Positions 9,034-18,499 of a stretch of DNA of 33,895 nt are shown piece after piece; positions within the stretch are counted from its first letter, which is position 1; every line of letters begins with the position of its first letter. The position numbers were made by a program, and so were the translations under genes. Origin of the DNA: Candidatus Nocardiopsis merdipullorum (GTDB lineage: Bacteria; Actinomycetota; Actinomycetes; Streptosporangiales; Streptosporangiaceae); assembly GCA_019115445.1 (NCBI GenBank), contig DXDP01000469.1, forward strand, positions 1-33,895, written 5' to 3'. The notes beneath the pieces are model-generated. The model was not told the DNA's origin. It saw only the letters and a list, made by a program, of their open reading frames with translations, and searched no databases.

Positions 9034-9720
9034 TCAGCTCTCGCGGTAGAGCCCGGTCTTGTTGATGTAGCGAACGATACCGTCCGGCACGAGGTACCAG
9101 ATGGGTTCGCCCTTGCGGACGCGCTCGCGACACTCGGTGGAGGAAATCGCGAGGGCGGGCACTTCCACCAGCGAGACCTTGCCGTCGGGCAGCCCTGGGT
9201 CGCTGAGTTGGTGACCGGGTCGGTTACAGCCTACGAAATGTGCGAGCTCGAAGAGTTCGTCGACATTGCGCCAGCTCAGGATCGCGCCGAGCGCGTCGGC
9301 CCCGGTGATGAAGTACAGGTCGACGTCGGGACCGTACTCGGCACGCATCTGCCTCAGGGTGTCGAGTGTGTAGGTGGGACCTTTACGGTCTATCTCCATC
9401 CGGTCGACCCTGAACTGCGGGTTCTCCGCGGTCGCGATGACCGTCATGAGGTACCGGTCCTCGGAGGGGGTGACCTTGTCCAGGTCTTTCTGCCAAGGTT
9501 GGCCGGTGGGCACGAAGACGACTTCGTCGAGCTCGAAGAAGTGTGCCACTTCACTTGCCGCAACGAGGTGTCCATGGTGGATCGGGTCGAAGGTGCCCCC
9601 CATGATGCCGACCTTGGACGGTGTGGAGCCACCTCGCCGCGCGGGTGAGATGCCCCCACGGGAGGCGCCTTTCACTTCGTGCGCCACAGTGCGCTCCGTT
9701 TCGCCGGGGAACGTTACCAT
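9034..9720 (-). CDS. nadD: Nicotinate-nucleotide adenylyltransferase
   Basis: [56 protein letters not shown]; exact start uncertain. Confidence 0.94.
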   Translation of the reverse strand: MVTFPGETERTVAHEVKGASRGGISPARRGGSTPSKVGIMGGTFDPIHHGHLVAASEVAHFFELDEVVFVPTGQPWQKDLDKVTPSEDRYLMTVIATAENPQFRVDRMEIDRKGPTYTLDTLRQMRAEYGPDVDLYFITGADALGAILSWRNVDELFELAHFVGCNRPGHQLSDPGLPDGKVSLVEVPALAISSTECRERVRKGEPIWYLVPDGIVRYINKTGLYRES

Positions 9721-9971
9721 TGCCGGAATCGGCCACCCGAGGGTAACCGACACCAGCACTGTGTTCGGATGGTACGCCCCTGTTCGTACCCTTGTGTGAC
9801 CTTGTCTACGTCACCACAAGGGGCCACCGGGAGTCTTCCTCCCCCTTCCCGGAACCTGCTCACCTGCGCAAAACACCTGCCACGCCACACTCTCCCATCC
9901 CCGCGGAAACACGTTATATCTCGATCTCCAAAATCATGGCCAAGCGCTGTCACGGCACATAGCATGCCGAT

Positions 9972-11033
9972 ATGGCCAACTCACCAGATCGCGTCCGCGT
10001 CCGCCTCCCCGACCTCTCCCCCCGCGCCTACGAACACCCCGCGGACCGCGGCGCCTTGGTGGCACTGCGGTCCCTGACCGGGTTCGACGTCCTGGTCAAG
10101 AGCGTGTTCGGCCGGATCAGCGAGCGCCAGCTGCGCCTGCTGTTCCTCGCCGACGCCGTACGCGTGGGTCCCACACAGTTCCCCGAACTGCACGACTACC
10201 TCCGCGACGCCGCCTACGTTCTCGACCTCGACCAGGTGCCCGAGCTCTACGTCAAGATGGACCCCACACCCAACGCCATGGCGATCGGCCGCAAGAAGCC
10301 GTTCCTCGTCATGACCACGGGCCTGTTCGACCTCTTCGACGCCGAGGAGAAGCGGTTCGTCATCGGCCACGAGGTCGGACACGTCCTCAGCGGCCACGCT
10401 CTGTACCGCACACTCCTGCTGTTGCTGATCTGGATCTCCCAGAAGATCCTGTGGATCCCGCTGGGTGCGTTGGCCATCCAGGCGATCTTGGTGGCGTTGA
10501 AGGAGTGGCACCGTAAATCCGAACTGTCGGCCGACCGGGCCGGGCTCCTGGCCTGCCAGAACCCCGAGGCCGCCAAGCGTGCCCTGATGAAGCTGGCCGG
10601 CGGAACGAACCTGTCCCAGATGAACCCCGACGCGTTCATGGAGCAGGCCGACGAGTACGAAAGTGGCGGCGATGCGGTGGACAGCATCCTCAAGCTGATG
10701 TCCACGGTGCCCGCGAGCCACCCCTTTGCGGTGGTGCGTGTTGCCCAGTTGAGCCGCTGGGTGGACAGCGGCGAGTACCAGCGCATCCTCGACGGTGCCT
10801 ACCCCCGCCGCAGCAGCGACAAGGACACACGCGTCAGCGAGGAAGCGGGCAAGGCCGCCAACTCCTACCGTGAGGAGTGGAAGCGCAGCACGGATCCACT
10901 CGTCAGTGTGGTGCGCGACGTGGCCGGGGGCGCCTCGGACGCGGGCGGCAGGTTCTTCGACTCCTTCGCGGAGCGTTGGAAGAACGGCCCGCGTGGCAAC
11001 GGCGAACAAAACCGTGGCTCCGACAACAGCTGA
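9972..11033 (+). CDS. M48 family metallopeptidase
   Basis: HExxH motif FVIGHEVGHVLSGHALYRT, downstream ELSADRAGLLACQN, hydrophobic segment. Confidence 0.9.
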   Translation: MANSPDRVRVRLPDLSPRAYEHPADRGALVALRSLTGFDVLVKSVFGRISERQLRLLFLADAVRVGPTQFPELHDYLRDAAYVLDLDQVPELYVKMDPTPNAMAIGRKKPFLVMTTGLFDLFDAEEKRFVIGHEVGHVLSGHALYRTLLLLLIWISQKILWIPLGALAIQAILVALKEWHRKSELSADRAGLLACQNPEAAKRALMKLAGGTNLSQMNPDAFMEQADEYESGGDAVDSILKLMSTVPASHPFAVVRVAQLSRWVDSGEYQRILDGAYPRRSSDKDTRVSEEAGKAANSYREEWKRSTDPLVSVVRDVAGGASDAGGRFFDSFAERWKNGPRGNGEQNRGSDNS

Positions 11034-11159
11034 GTCCTTCCGGCCGGATACGGCACCGCGATCCACCAGGACGGGGACGGCATCGGTCGGTGCCGGTGGC
11101 CGATCGGCACCGACCGATGTCTTGCGCCGTTGGCGGAAGACGGGCTGGAAGGCAAAGGC

Positions 11160-12128
11160 CTAGAAGGCAGGCCCGCTCTCCAAGGCCTCCTCGATGGTCT
11201 CGGAGCGCAGCTCCTCCACCTCGGCCTCGAGTTCGGCCTCGTGGGCCTCGAACTCCGCCATGACCTCGGCGCCGAAGGTGCTCAGGGCGACCTCCTCCGT
11301 GTCGAGGTCACCGCGGACACGGTTGTTGTCACCGACCTCGGCGACCGGGGAGTTGTTCTCGGTGACAAGGGCACCGCCGATGATGTTGTTGTCGATGTAG
11401 GCGCCACCGGAGATGTCGGTGACCGTCAGGTCTCCGTCGATGTAGTTGACGAAGTCGCAGAAGTTCTCCTGCTCACCCGCGCCGACCGCGACGGGACCCG
11501 CACCATCGGTGTAGGACACCGCTCCCAGGACCTCGCTGTCGCACAGGATGCCGCCACTCTGTGAACCGTTGACCGTCAGATCACCACGCAAGACGGAGTC
11601 GACGATGTCGGTGTACTCGGCTCCGTCGCTCTCCGCGCCTTGGCTGATCCGACTTCCGCTGACGTACACGCCGCCGACCTCGGCAGCCACGGAGCTGATG
11701 GAGGAGTCGATGACGTAGACGAAGCCGTCGTTGTCGACGTCCTCGACCGGGACCGCGTTCAGACCCTCACCGGTGGAGTTCTCCAGGTAAGTACCGTAGG
11801 AACCCTTGTTGGTCACCTCTCCGGCCAGAGAAGAGTCGGAGGAGTCGAAGTAACCATCGGGTTCGACCGTCACCTCACCCTCGATCTCACCACCGACGAT
11901 GTGCAGGTTGGCTTCCTCGTTCACGGTGACATCGCCCTGGACGGTCGTACCGTCCAAGTAGCAGCTCTCTCCGGTGGGGACGACCAGATCGGTGGGCAAG
12001 GTGATGGCGCCGCCGTGTCCGCTGCACGTCGTGACCAGATCGGCCTGGGCGGGGGCGGCCATCATGGTCACCCCACCGACGGCCAGGACAGCCGTTGCCG
12101 ACGTCGCGACCACGCTCCGGAACTTCAT
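11160..12128 (-). CDS. Secreted protein with beta-helix/bactofilin-like repeats and an acidic C-terminal helix; unknown function
   Basis: Signal peptide MKFRSVVATSATAVLAVGGVTMMAAPAQA; repeated short V-x-G-D-V-T-V-like rungs; C-terminal EFEAHEAELEAEVEELRSETIEEAL; RBS AAAGGA. Confidence 0.75.
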   Translation of the reverse strand: MKFRSVVATSATAVLAVGGVTMMAAPAQADLVTTCSGHGGAITLPTDLVVPTGESCYLDGTTVQGDVTVNEEANLHIVGGEIEGEVTVEPDGYFDSSDSSLAGEVTNKGSYGTYLENSTGEGLNAVPVEDVDNDGFVYVIDSSISSVAAEVGGVYVSGSRISQGAESDGAEYTDIVDSVLRGDLTVNGSQSGGILCDSEVLGAVSYTDGAGPVAVGAGEQENFCDFVNYIDGDLTVTDISGGAYIDNNIIGGALVTENNSPVAEVGDNNRVRGDLDTEEVALSTFGAEVMAEFEAHEAELEAEVEELRSETIEEALESGPAF

Positions 12129-12208
12129 GCGGGGGATTCCTTTCGTTGTGATCGGGGGGCGATGCTCCTGATCGGTGTGCGGGAAGAGCACCGCAAAGCA
12201 TCACAGCG

Positions 12209-12237
12209 AAAGTACCCCTCGTGCATCGATTTGTGAA
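12209..12237 (-). promoter_or_regulatory. Candidate sigma70-like promoter of the secreted protein gene
   Basis: Minus strand TTCACA - 17 nt - TACTTT, about 80 nt upstream of the ATG at 12128. Confidence 0.4.
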
Positions 12238-12246
12238 TACTCCGCC

Positions 12247-12260
12247 GGTGAATATTCACT
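12247..12260 (-). promoter_or_regulatory. BldD-box-like palindrome
   Basis: Minus strand AGTGAATATTCACC fits AGTGA-(n)m-TCACC. Confidence 0.45.
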
Positions 12261-12339
12261 TCTGTCCAAGTTTCTCGCCGGGAAACGGAAAAACAACCAG
12301 GAAAGGAACATCCGTCGGCGAAAAGCCCCAGGTTCCACC

Positions 12340-12371
12340 CTTCCCGTGGCCGAGGGGTCGGCCACGGGAAG
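12340..12371. terminator. Hairpin terminator downstream of proA
   Basis: 14-bp perfect stem cttcccgtggccga / tcggccacgggaag with GGGG loop. Confidence 0.85.
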
Positions 12372-12379
12372 CACGAAAA

Positions 12380-13654
12380 CTACCTCAGGTGGCCGTCTCC
12401 GGTCACCACGTATTTGGTCGAGGTGAGTTCGAGCAGACCCATCGGGCCACGGGCGTGCAGCTTCTGGTTGGAAATACCGATTTCTGCACCGAAACCGAAT
12501 TCGCCTCCGTCGGTGAAACGGGTGGAGGCATTCACCATCACCGCGGCCGCGTCCACCCGGGACACGAAGTACCGGGAGGCCTTCAGGGAGTCGGTGACGA
12601 TCGCCTCGGTGTGCTGGGTGGAGTGGGTGCGGATGTGTTCCAGAGCAGTGTCGATGTCGGGCACCACACGCACCGCGATGTCCATGGAAAGGTACTCGGT
12701 GGACCAATCCTCCTCGGTGGCCTCCTGCACCTGTGCCTTGGTGTTTGCTGCCCGTGCCACCGCAAGCACGCGTTCGTCCCCGTGCACCGTCACATCCAGC
12801 TCGGCGAAGCCTTCCAACGCTCGAGGCAAGAAATCCTCGGCCACCTGCTCGTGCACCAGCAAGGTCTCGGCGGCGTTGCACACCGAGCAGCGCTGGGCCT
12901 TGGCGTTGGTCGCGATGTCCACGGCCTTGTCCAGGTCCGCGTGGGCATCCACGTACACGTGGCACAGCCCCTCGCCGGTCTCGATGACCGGGATGGTGGA
13001 GTCGCGCATCACCGCCTGGATCAGGGAGGCACCCCCGCGCGGGATGAGTACGTCCACAAGGCCACGTGCCCGCATCAGCGCGGCGGAGGACTCCCGGCTC
13101 CGGCCGGGAACCATCTGGATGGCGTCGGCGGGCACCCCGGTGCCTTCGAGGGCCTCACGCAGCACCTTGGTCAGTGCGACGTTGGAGGCATAGGCCGAGG
13201 ACGACCCGCGCAGCAGTGACGCATTGCCGCTCTTGAGGCACAAGGCCGCTGCGTCCACGGTGACGTTGGGTCGTCCCTCGTAGATGATGCCGACCACGCC
13301 CAGGGGCACGCGGATCTGACGCAGGTCCAAGCCGTTGGGCAGGACCCCACCGCGTACGGATTCACCCACCGGGTCGGGCAGTTCCACGATCTCACGTACT
13401 GCGTCGGCGATCTGCTCGATGCGTTCCGGGGTCAGCCGCAACCGGTCGATCATCGCCGGGGAAGTGCCTGCTTCCTGTGCCCGTTCCACATCTTCTGCGT
13501 TGGCTGCGGTGATCTCGTCGGCCCGCTTGACCAGTGCGTCGGCGATCGCCGACAGTGCGGCGTCCTTCACCCCCCGACTGAGCGGGGCGAGGTCGGCCGC
13601 TGCATTTCCGGCACGCTCGGCAACAGCGTGCACCTCGCGCTCGATGTCACTCAT
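12380..13654 (-). CDS. proA: Glutamate-5-semialdehyde dehydrogenase (gamma-glutamyl phosphate reductase)
   Basis: [44 protein letters not shown]; ...[45 protein letters not shown] at 13654. Confidence 0.96.
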   Translation of the reverse strand: MSDIEREVHAVAERAGNAAADLAPLSRGVKDAALSAIADALVKRADEITAANAEDVERAQEAGTSPAMIDRLRLTPERIEQIADAVREIVELPDPVGESVRGGVLPNGLDLRQIRVPLGVVGIIYEGRPNVTVDAAALCLKSGNASLLRGSSSAYASNVALTKVLREALEGTGVPADAIQMVPGRSRESSAALMRARGLVDVLIPRGGASLIQAVMRDSTIPVIETGEGLCHVYVDAHADLDKAVDIATNAKAQRCSVCNAAETLLVHEQVAEDFLPRALEGFAELDVTVHGDERVLAVARAANTKAQVQEATEEDWSTEYLSMDIAVRVVPDIDTALEHIRTHSTQHTEAIVTDSLKASRYFVSRVDAAAVMVNASTRFTDGGEFGFGAEIGISNQKLHARGPMGLLELTSTKYVVTGDGHLR

Positions 13655-13995
13655 CTGATGTGCGGGGCAGGCTCCCCGCCCTCGGGCCGAGGAAGAAGCC
13701 CCTGCCTCCTTCTGTGTGTTGTAGGTGTGACCGTCCGCTCGTCGAAGCAGGCGCGAGCCGTTCTTCTTCGTCGGAGAATCTTCGAAGTCTTCCTTCAGGA
13801 TATCCACCGAGGCCGTCACGCCCAGGCCGTACCACTCAAGCAGAACGAATGTGGACCTCGACCTCTTCGGACTCGAGAAGAAGTTCGGTGCACAGAGTGT
13901 GGCCACCCTGCCAGGTGCAGGAAGATGAGTGGGTCATAGGCTCCGAGCTGCGCGAAATATCAGTACGAACCAGGAAAGAAGAGAAGACGCACAAC

Positions 13996-14745
13996 ATGGG
14001 CAAGGGAAAGATCATCATCACCGGCGCCAGTGCCGGTCTTGGGGCGGAGATGGCGCACCAGTTCGCCGCTCTCGGCTATGACCTGGGGCTTTGCGCACGG
14101 CGCCGGGAGAAGATGGAGGCGCTGCGTAGCGATGTCATCGCTGCCCACCCCGAACGCACGGTGGAGTTGCGTGCCCTGGACGTCACCGACCACGACGCCG
14201 TCTTCACCGTCTTTCATGAGCTGTCCCAAGCCCTTGGCGGTGTCGACCGAGTGATCGTCAACGCCGGACTCGGCAAGGGCGCGGCTCTGGGCAAGGGGCG
14301 TGCCGACGCCAACCGCCGGACGGCGATGACCAATTTCGTGGGTGCTCTGTCCCAGAGCGAGGCCGCGATGGAGATCTTCCGTGAACAGGGCCGGGGGCAC
14401 CTGGTGATGATCTCGTCGATGTCCGCACTGCGCGGGATGCGAAAAGCAATGACGGTCTATGCCGCCACCAAGGCCGGACTGGCCTCTTTGGCAGAGGGGC
14501 TGCGGTCCGAGCGGGTCCCCGGGCTCGACGTGTCGGTCATTTATCCGGGTTACATCCGTTCGGAGATGAACGAGCACGTCACCCAGAAGACCCCCTTCAT
14601 GGTGGACACCAAGACCGGTGTGCGTTCCATGGTCGCGGCCATCGAAAAACGCAAGACCAAGGCGTATGTGCCCGCGTGGCCCTGGGTCCCGATCGGCTGG
14701 TTGTTGAAGCTTCTGCCTCTGTCGCTGGTACGCAAGCTCACCTGA
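13996..14745 (+). CDS. SDR family oxidoreductase
   Basis: KIIITGASAGLGAEMAHQFA (TGxxxGxG), NAGLG, YAATKAG active-site motif; ATG at 13996. Confidence 0.9.
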   Translation: MGKGKIIITGASAGLGAEMAHQFAALGYDLGLCARRREKMEALRSDVIAAHPERTVELRALDVTDHDAVFTVFHELSQALGGVDRVIVNAGLGKGAALGKGRADANRRTAMTNFVGALSQSEAAMEIFREQGRGHLVMISSMSALRGMRKAMTVYAATKAGLASLAEGLRSERVPGLDVSVIYPGYIRSEMNEHVTQKTPFMVDTKTGVRSMVAAIEKRKTKAYVPAWPWVPIGWLLKLLPLSLVRKLT

Positions 14746-14795
14746 GAGCAGGAGGTCCACCGACCGACCAGGTACCGCGGGTCGTTCCTTTCCGG

Positions 14796-15953
14796 TCAGA
14801 GCACCACCAGATCGTCGCGGTGCACCAGTTCCCGCTCGTAGGAAGGGCCCATCTCCCGAGCCAACCAGCGCGTCGAACGGCCCAGGAGACCGGGGACCTC
14901 TGTGGCGTCGTAGTTGACCAGACCGCGTGCGATCACGGTTCCGTCCTCGTCACGCAGGTCCACCGGGTCTCCCGCGCTGAAGTCACCCTTGACCCTGACC
15001 ACCCCCGCGGGCAACAGCGAGGCCTTGGCCTCGACCACGGCGCGAACCGCCCCCGGGTCCAGGACGAGACTGCCCCGCCCCGCGGTGGCGTGGGCCAGCC
15101 ACAGCTGGCGTGCCGAGGGGCGACGCCCCTTCGCCGGTGCGAAGAACGTGCCCACACGTTCACCGGTCAGGGCCGCGCGGGCATGGGCCGCGGAGGTCAG
15201 AACGGTGTGCACCCCCGCCTCGGTCGCGATGCGTGCCGAGTCGACCTTGGTGACCATCCCTCCGGTGCCCACCCCGCGCTTACCCGCACCACCGATGTCG
15301 ATACCGGTCAGATCGGACGGGTCACGCACCATGTGCACCACTGAAGTGCCCGGGGACGCCGGGTTGCCGTCGTACAGGGCGTCCACGTCCGACAGCAACA
15401 CCAGCGCATCGGCGCGCATCAGGTGGGCGACCAACGCCGCCAGCCGGTCGTTGTCACCGAAGCGGATCTCGTGCGTGGCCACGGTGTCGTTCTCGTTGAC
15501 GATCGGCAGTGCTCCGATGTCCAGCAGTCGGTGCAAGGTGCGTTGGGCGTTGCGGTGCTGGACCCGGCGCATCATGTCCTCGACAGTGAGCAGAACCTGC
15601 GCAGCGTTGAGCCCGTAGCCGGCCAGTTCCGCGGTGTAGGAAGCCAGGAGCAACCCTTGTCCGACACTGGCCGCGGCCTGCTGTGACGCCAGGTCGTGGG
15701 GGCGTCGGCGCATACCCAGAGGGGTCATTCCGGCGGCCACCGCGCCGGAGGAGACGAGGATGACTTCCTGACCGGCGATACGGCGGGCCGCCAACACCTC
15801 CACCAGATCACGGATACGGCCGTCGTCGATACGGCCGTCCGGGGTGGTCAGTGACGACGACCCCACCTTCACCACGATCCGCCGGGCCTCTGCTACCGCG
15901 GTCCGGCCCTCGATCTCCAGGGCATCGATCTGTTCACTGCTCGTGCTCTGCAC
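14796..15953 (-). CDS. proB: Glutamate 5-kinase
   Basis: RIVVKVGSSSLTTPDGRID, VSSGAVAAGM, LPIVNENDTVATHEIRFGDND, GTGGMVTKVDSARIA; C-terminal PUA-like domain. Confidence 0.96.
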   Translation of the reverse strand: MQSTSSEQIDALEIEGRTAVAEARRIVVKVGSSSLTTPDGRIDDGRIRDLVEVLAARRIAGQEVILVSSGAVAAGMTPLGMRRRPHDLASQQAAASVGQGLLLASYTAELAGYGLNAAQVLLTVEDMMRRVQHRNAQRTLHRLLDIGALPIVNENDTVATHEIRFGDNDRLAALVAHLMRADALVLLSDVDALYDGNPASPGTSVVHMVRDPSDLTGIDIGGAGKRGVGTGGMVTKVDSARIATEAGVHTVLTSAAHARAALTGERVGTFFAPAKGRRPSARQLWLAHATAGRGSLVLDPGAVRAVVEAKASLLPAGVVRVKGDFSAGDPVDLRDEDGTVIARGLVNYDATEVPGLLGRSTRWLAREMGPSYERELVHRDDLVVL

Positions 15954-16052
15954 CGTGCAAGAGACTTTCCATCCGTGGCGTGGCGACCGGGCGCCGCGCG
16001 CGTGCCTTGAATACGGGTACGGCTGGTGAGAAATGATGCGTCCCCGCGCGGC

Positions 16053-17432
<1,380 letters not shown>

Positions 17433-17489
17433 TCATGGGCCGCTGACCGGCGGCTCGGTGAAACGCGTGTCACCTGGTGACAACGCAAA

Positions 17490-17517
17490 AGGCGGGCCGG
17501 TGTTCCCTGGCCCGCCT
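17490..17517. terminator. Hairpin between rpmA and obgE
   Basis: 9-bp stem aggcgggcc / ggcccgcct; followed by TTTT on the minus strand. Confidence 0.7.
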
Positions 17518-17544
17518 ACGAAAACCACAACGCTCGTGCGTGAC

Positions 17545-17802
17545 CTACTCGGCCACAGGAACGATGTTCACTGCCTTGCGGCCGCGGAAGTTGCCGAACT
17601 TGACCTCACCGCCGACCAGCGCGAACAGCGTGTCGTCACCACCACGGCCCACGTTGGCGCCCGGGTGGAACCTTGTGCCGCGCTGACGAACCAGGATCTC
17701 GCCGGCGTTCACGCTCTGACCACCGAAACGCTTCACGCCGAGGCGCTTGGCATTCGAGTCACGACCGTTCCTGCTGGAAGAAGCGCCCTTCTTGCTTGCC
17801 AT
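17545..17802 (-). CDS. rpmA: 50S ribosomal protein L27
   Basis: [62 protein letters not shown]. Confidence 0.98.
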   Translation of the reverse strand: MASKKGASSSRNGRDSNAKRLGVKRFGGQSVNAGEILVRQRGTRFHPGANVGRGGDDTLFALVGGEVKFGNFRGRKAVNIVPVAE

Positions 17803-17814
17803 GTGTCCAGCCTC

Positions 17815-18126
17815 CTACTTCGCCGCGATACCGGTGACTCGCACCTGGGTGTGCTTCTGGCGGTGTCCCTGGCGCTTCTTGTAACCGGTCTTGTTCTTGT
17901 ACTTGATGATATTGATCTTGGGGCCGGTGACCTCACCGAGAACTTCGGCGGTCACGGAGTAGCCGTTCAGCTTGTCGGCCTCTGAGATGACATTGCCGTC
18001 ATCGACGACGAGAATGGGCTGCCACGTGATCGTGGTGCCGGCCCCTTCCGAGACCTTGTCGATGGTCAGAACGTCATCGACGGACACCTTCTCCTGTCGG
18101 CCGCCCGCTCGCACGATCGCGTACAC
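17815..18126 (-). CDS. rplU: 50S ribosomal protein L21
   Basis: VYAIVRAGGRQEKVSVDDVLTIDKV...YKNKTGYKKRQGHRQKHTQVRVTGI; GTG start at 18126. Confidence 0.97.
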   Translation of the reverse strand: MYAIVRAGGRQEKVSVDDVLTIDKVSEGAGTTITWQPILVVDDGNVISEADKLNGYSVTAEVLGEVTGPKINIIKYKNKTGYKKRQGHRQKHTQVRVTGIAAK

Positions 18127-18166
18127 CGGGTAACTCTCTTCCTGCTCGCTCAACGAATACTGCGCT

Positions 18167-18278
18167 CGGGACCATTCCCGGGACCAAACCCACGAAAGTG
18201 GGACCCGAGACCCGGGGTCCTGGGTCCGGTCGTGCCCTGCTCGGGCTTGACCGGGAGGGATCACCCCACCAAGGGGTG
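18167..18278 (-). promoter_or_regulatory. Candidate structured 5' leader of rplU-rpmA
   Basis: Five consecutive inverted repeats: 18167-18180, 18189-18202, 18201-18227, 18226-18254, 18262-18278. Confidence 0.5.
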
Positions 18279-18455
18279 GAGAGAAGCCTCGTTCCACGAT
18301 CCACTTGATCGCCTGTAGCGGGGCGCGGGGATCTGAGGGAAACAAACCCTGCGTGGAGAGCACTTCGGTGTCGGGGCGCGCGGTCACACGGAGCGCGCCG
18401 AAGCACCGTCCCTCAGGTTACCACTGCCTTGCCACAGGCCTGCACACGCGTCCGC

Positions 18456-18485
18456 GTTCGGACCGGGCCGAAACCCGGTCCGAAC
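18456..18485. terminator. Hairpin terminator downstream of the RNase E/G gene
   Basis: 12-bp perfect stem gttcggaccggg / cccggtccgaac, 6-nt loop. Confidence 0.8.
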
Positions 18486-18499
18486 CGTTCACCCATCGG

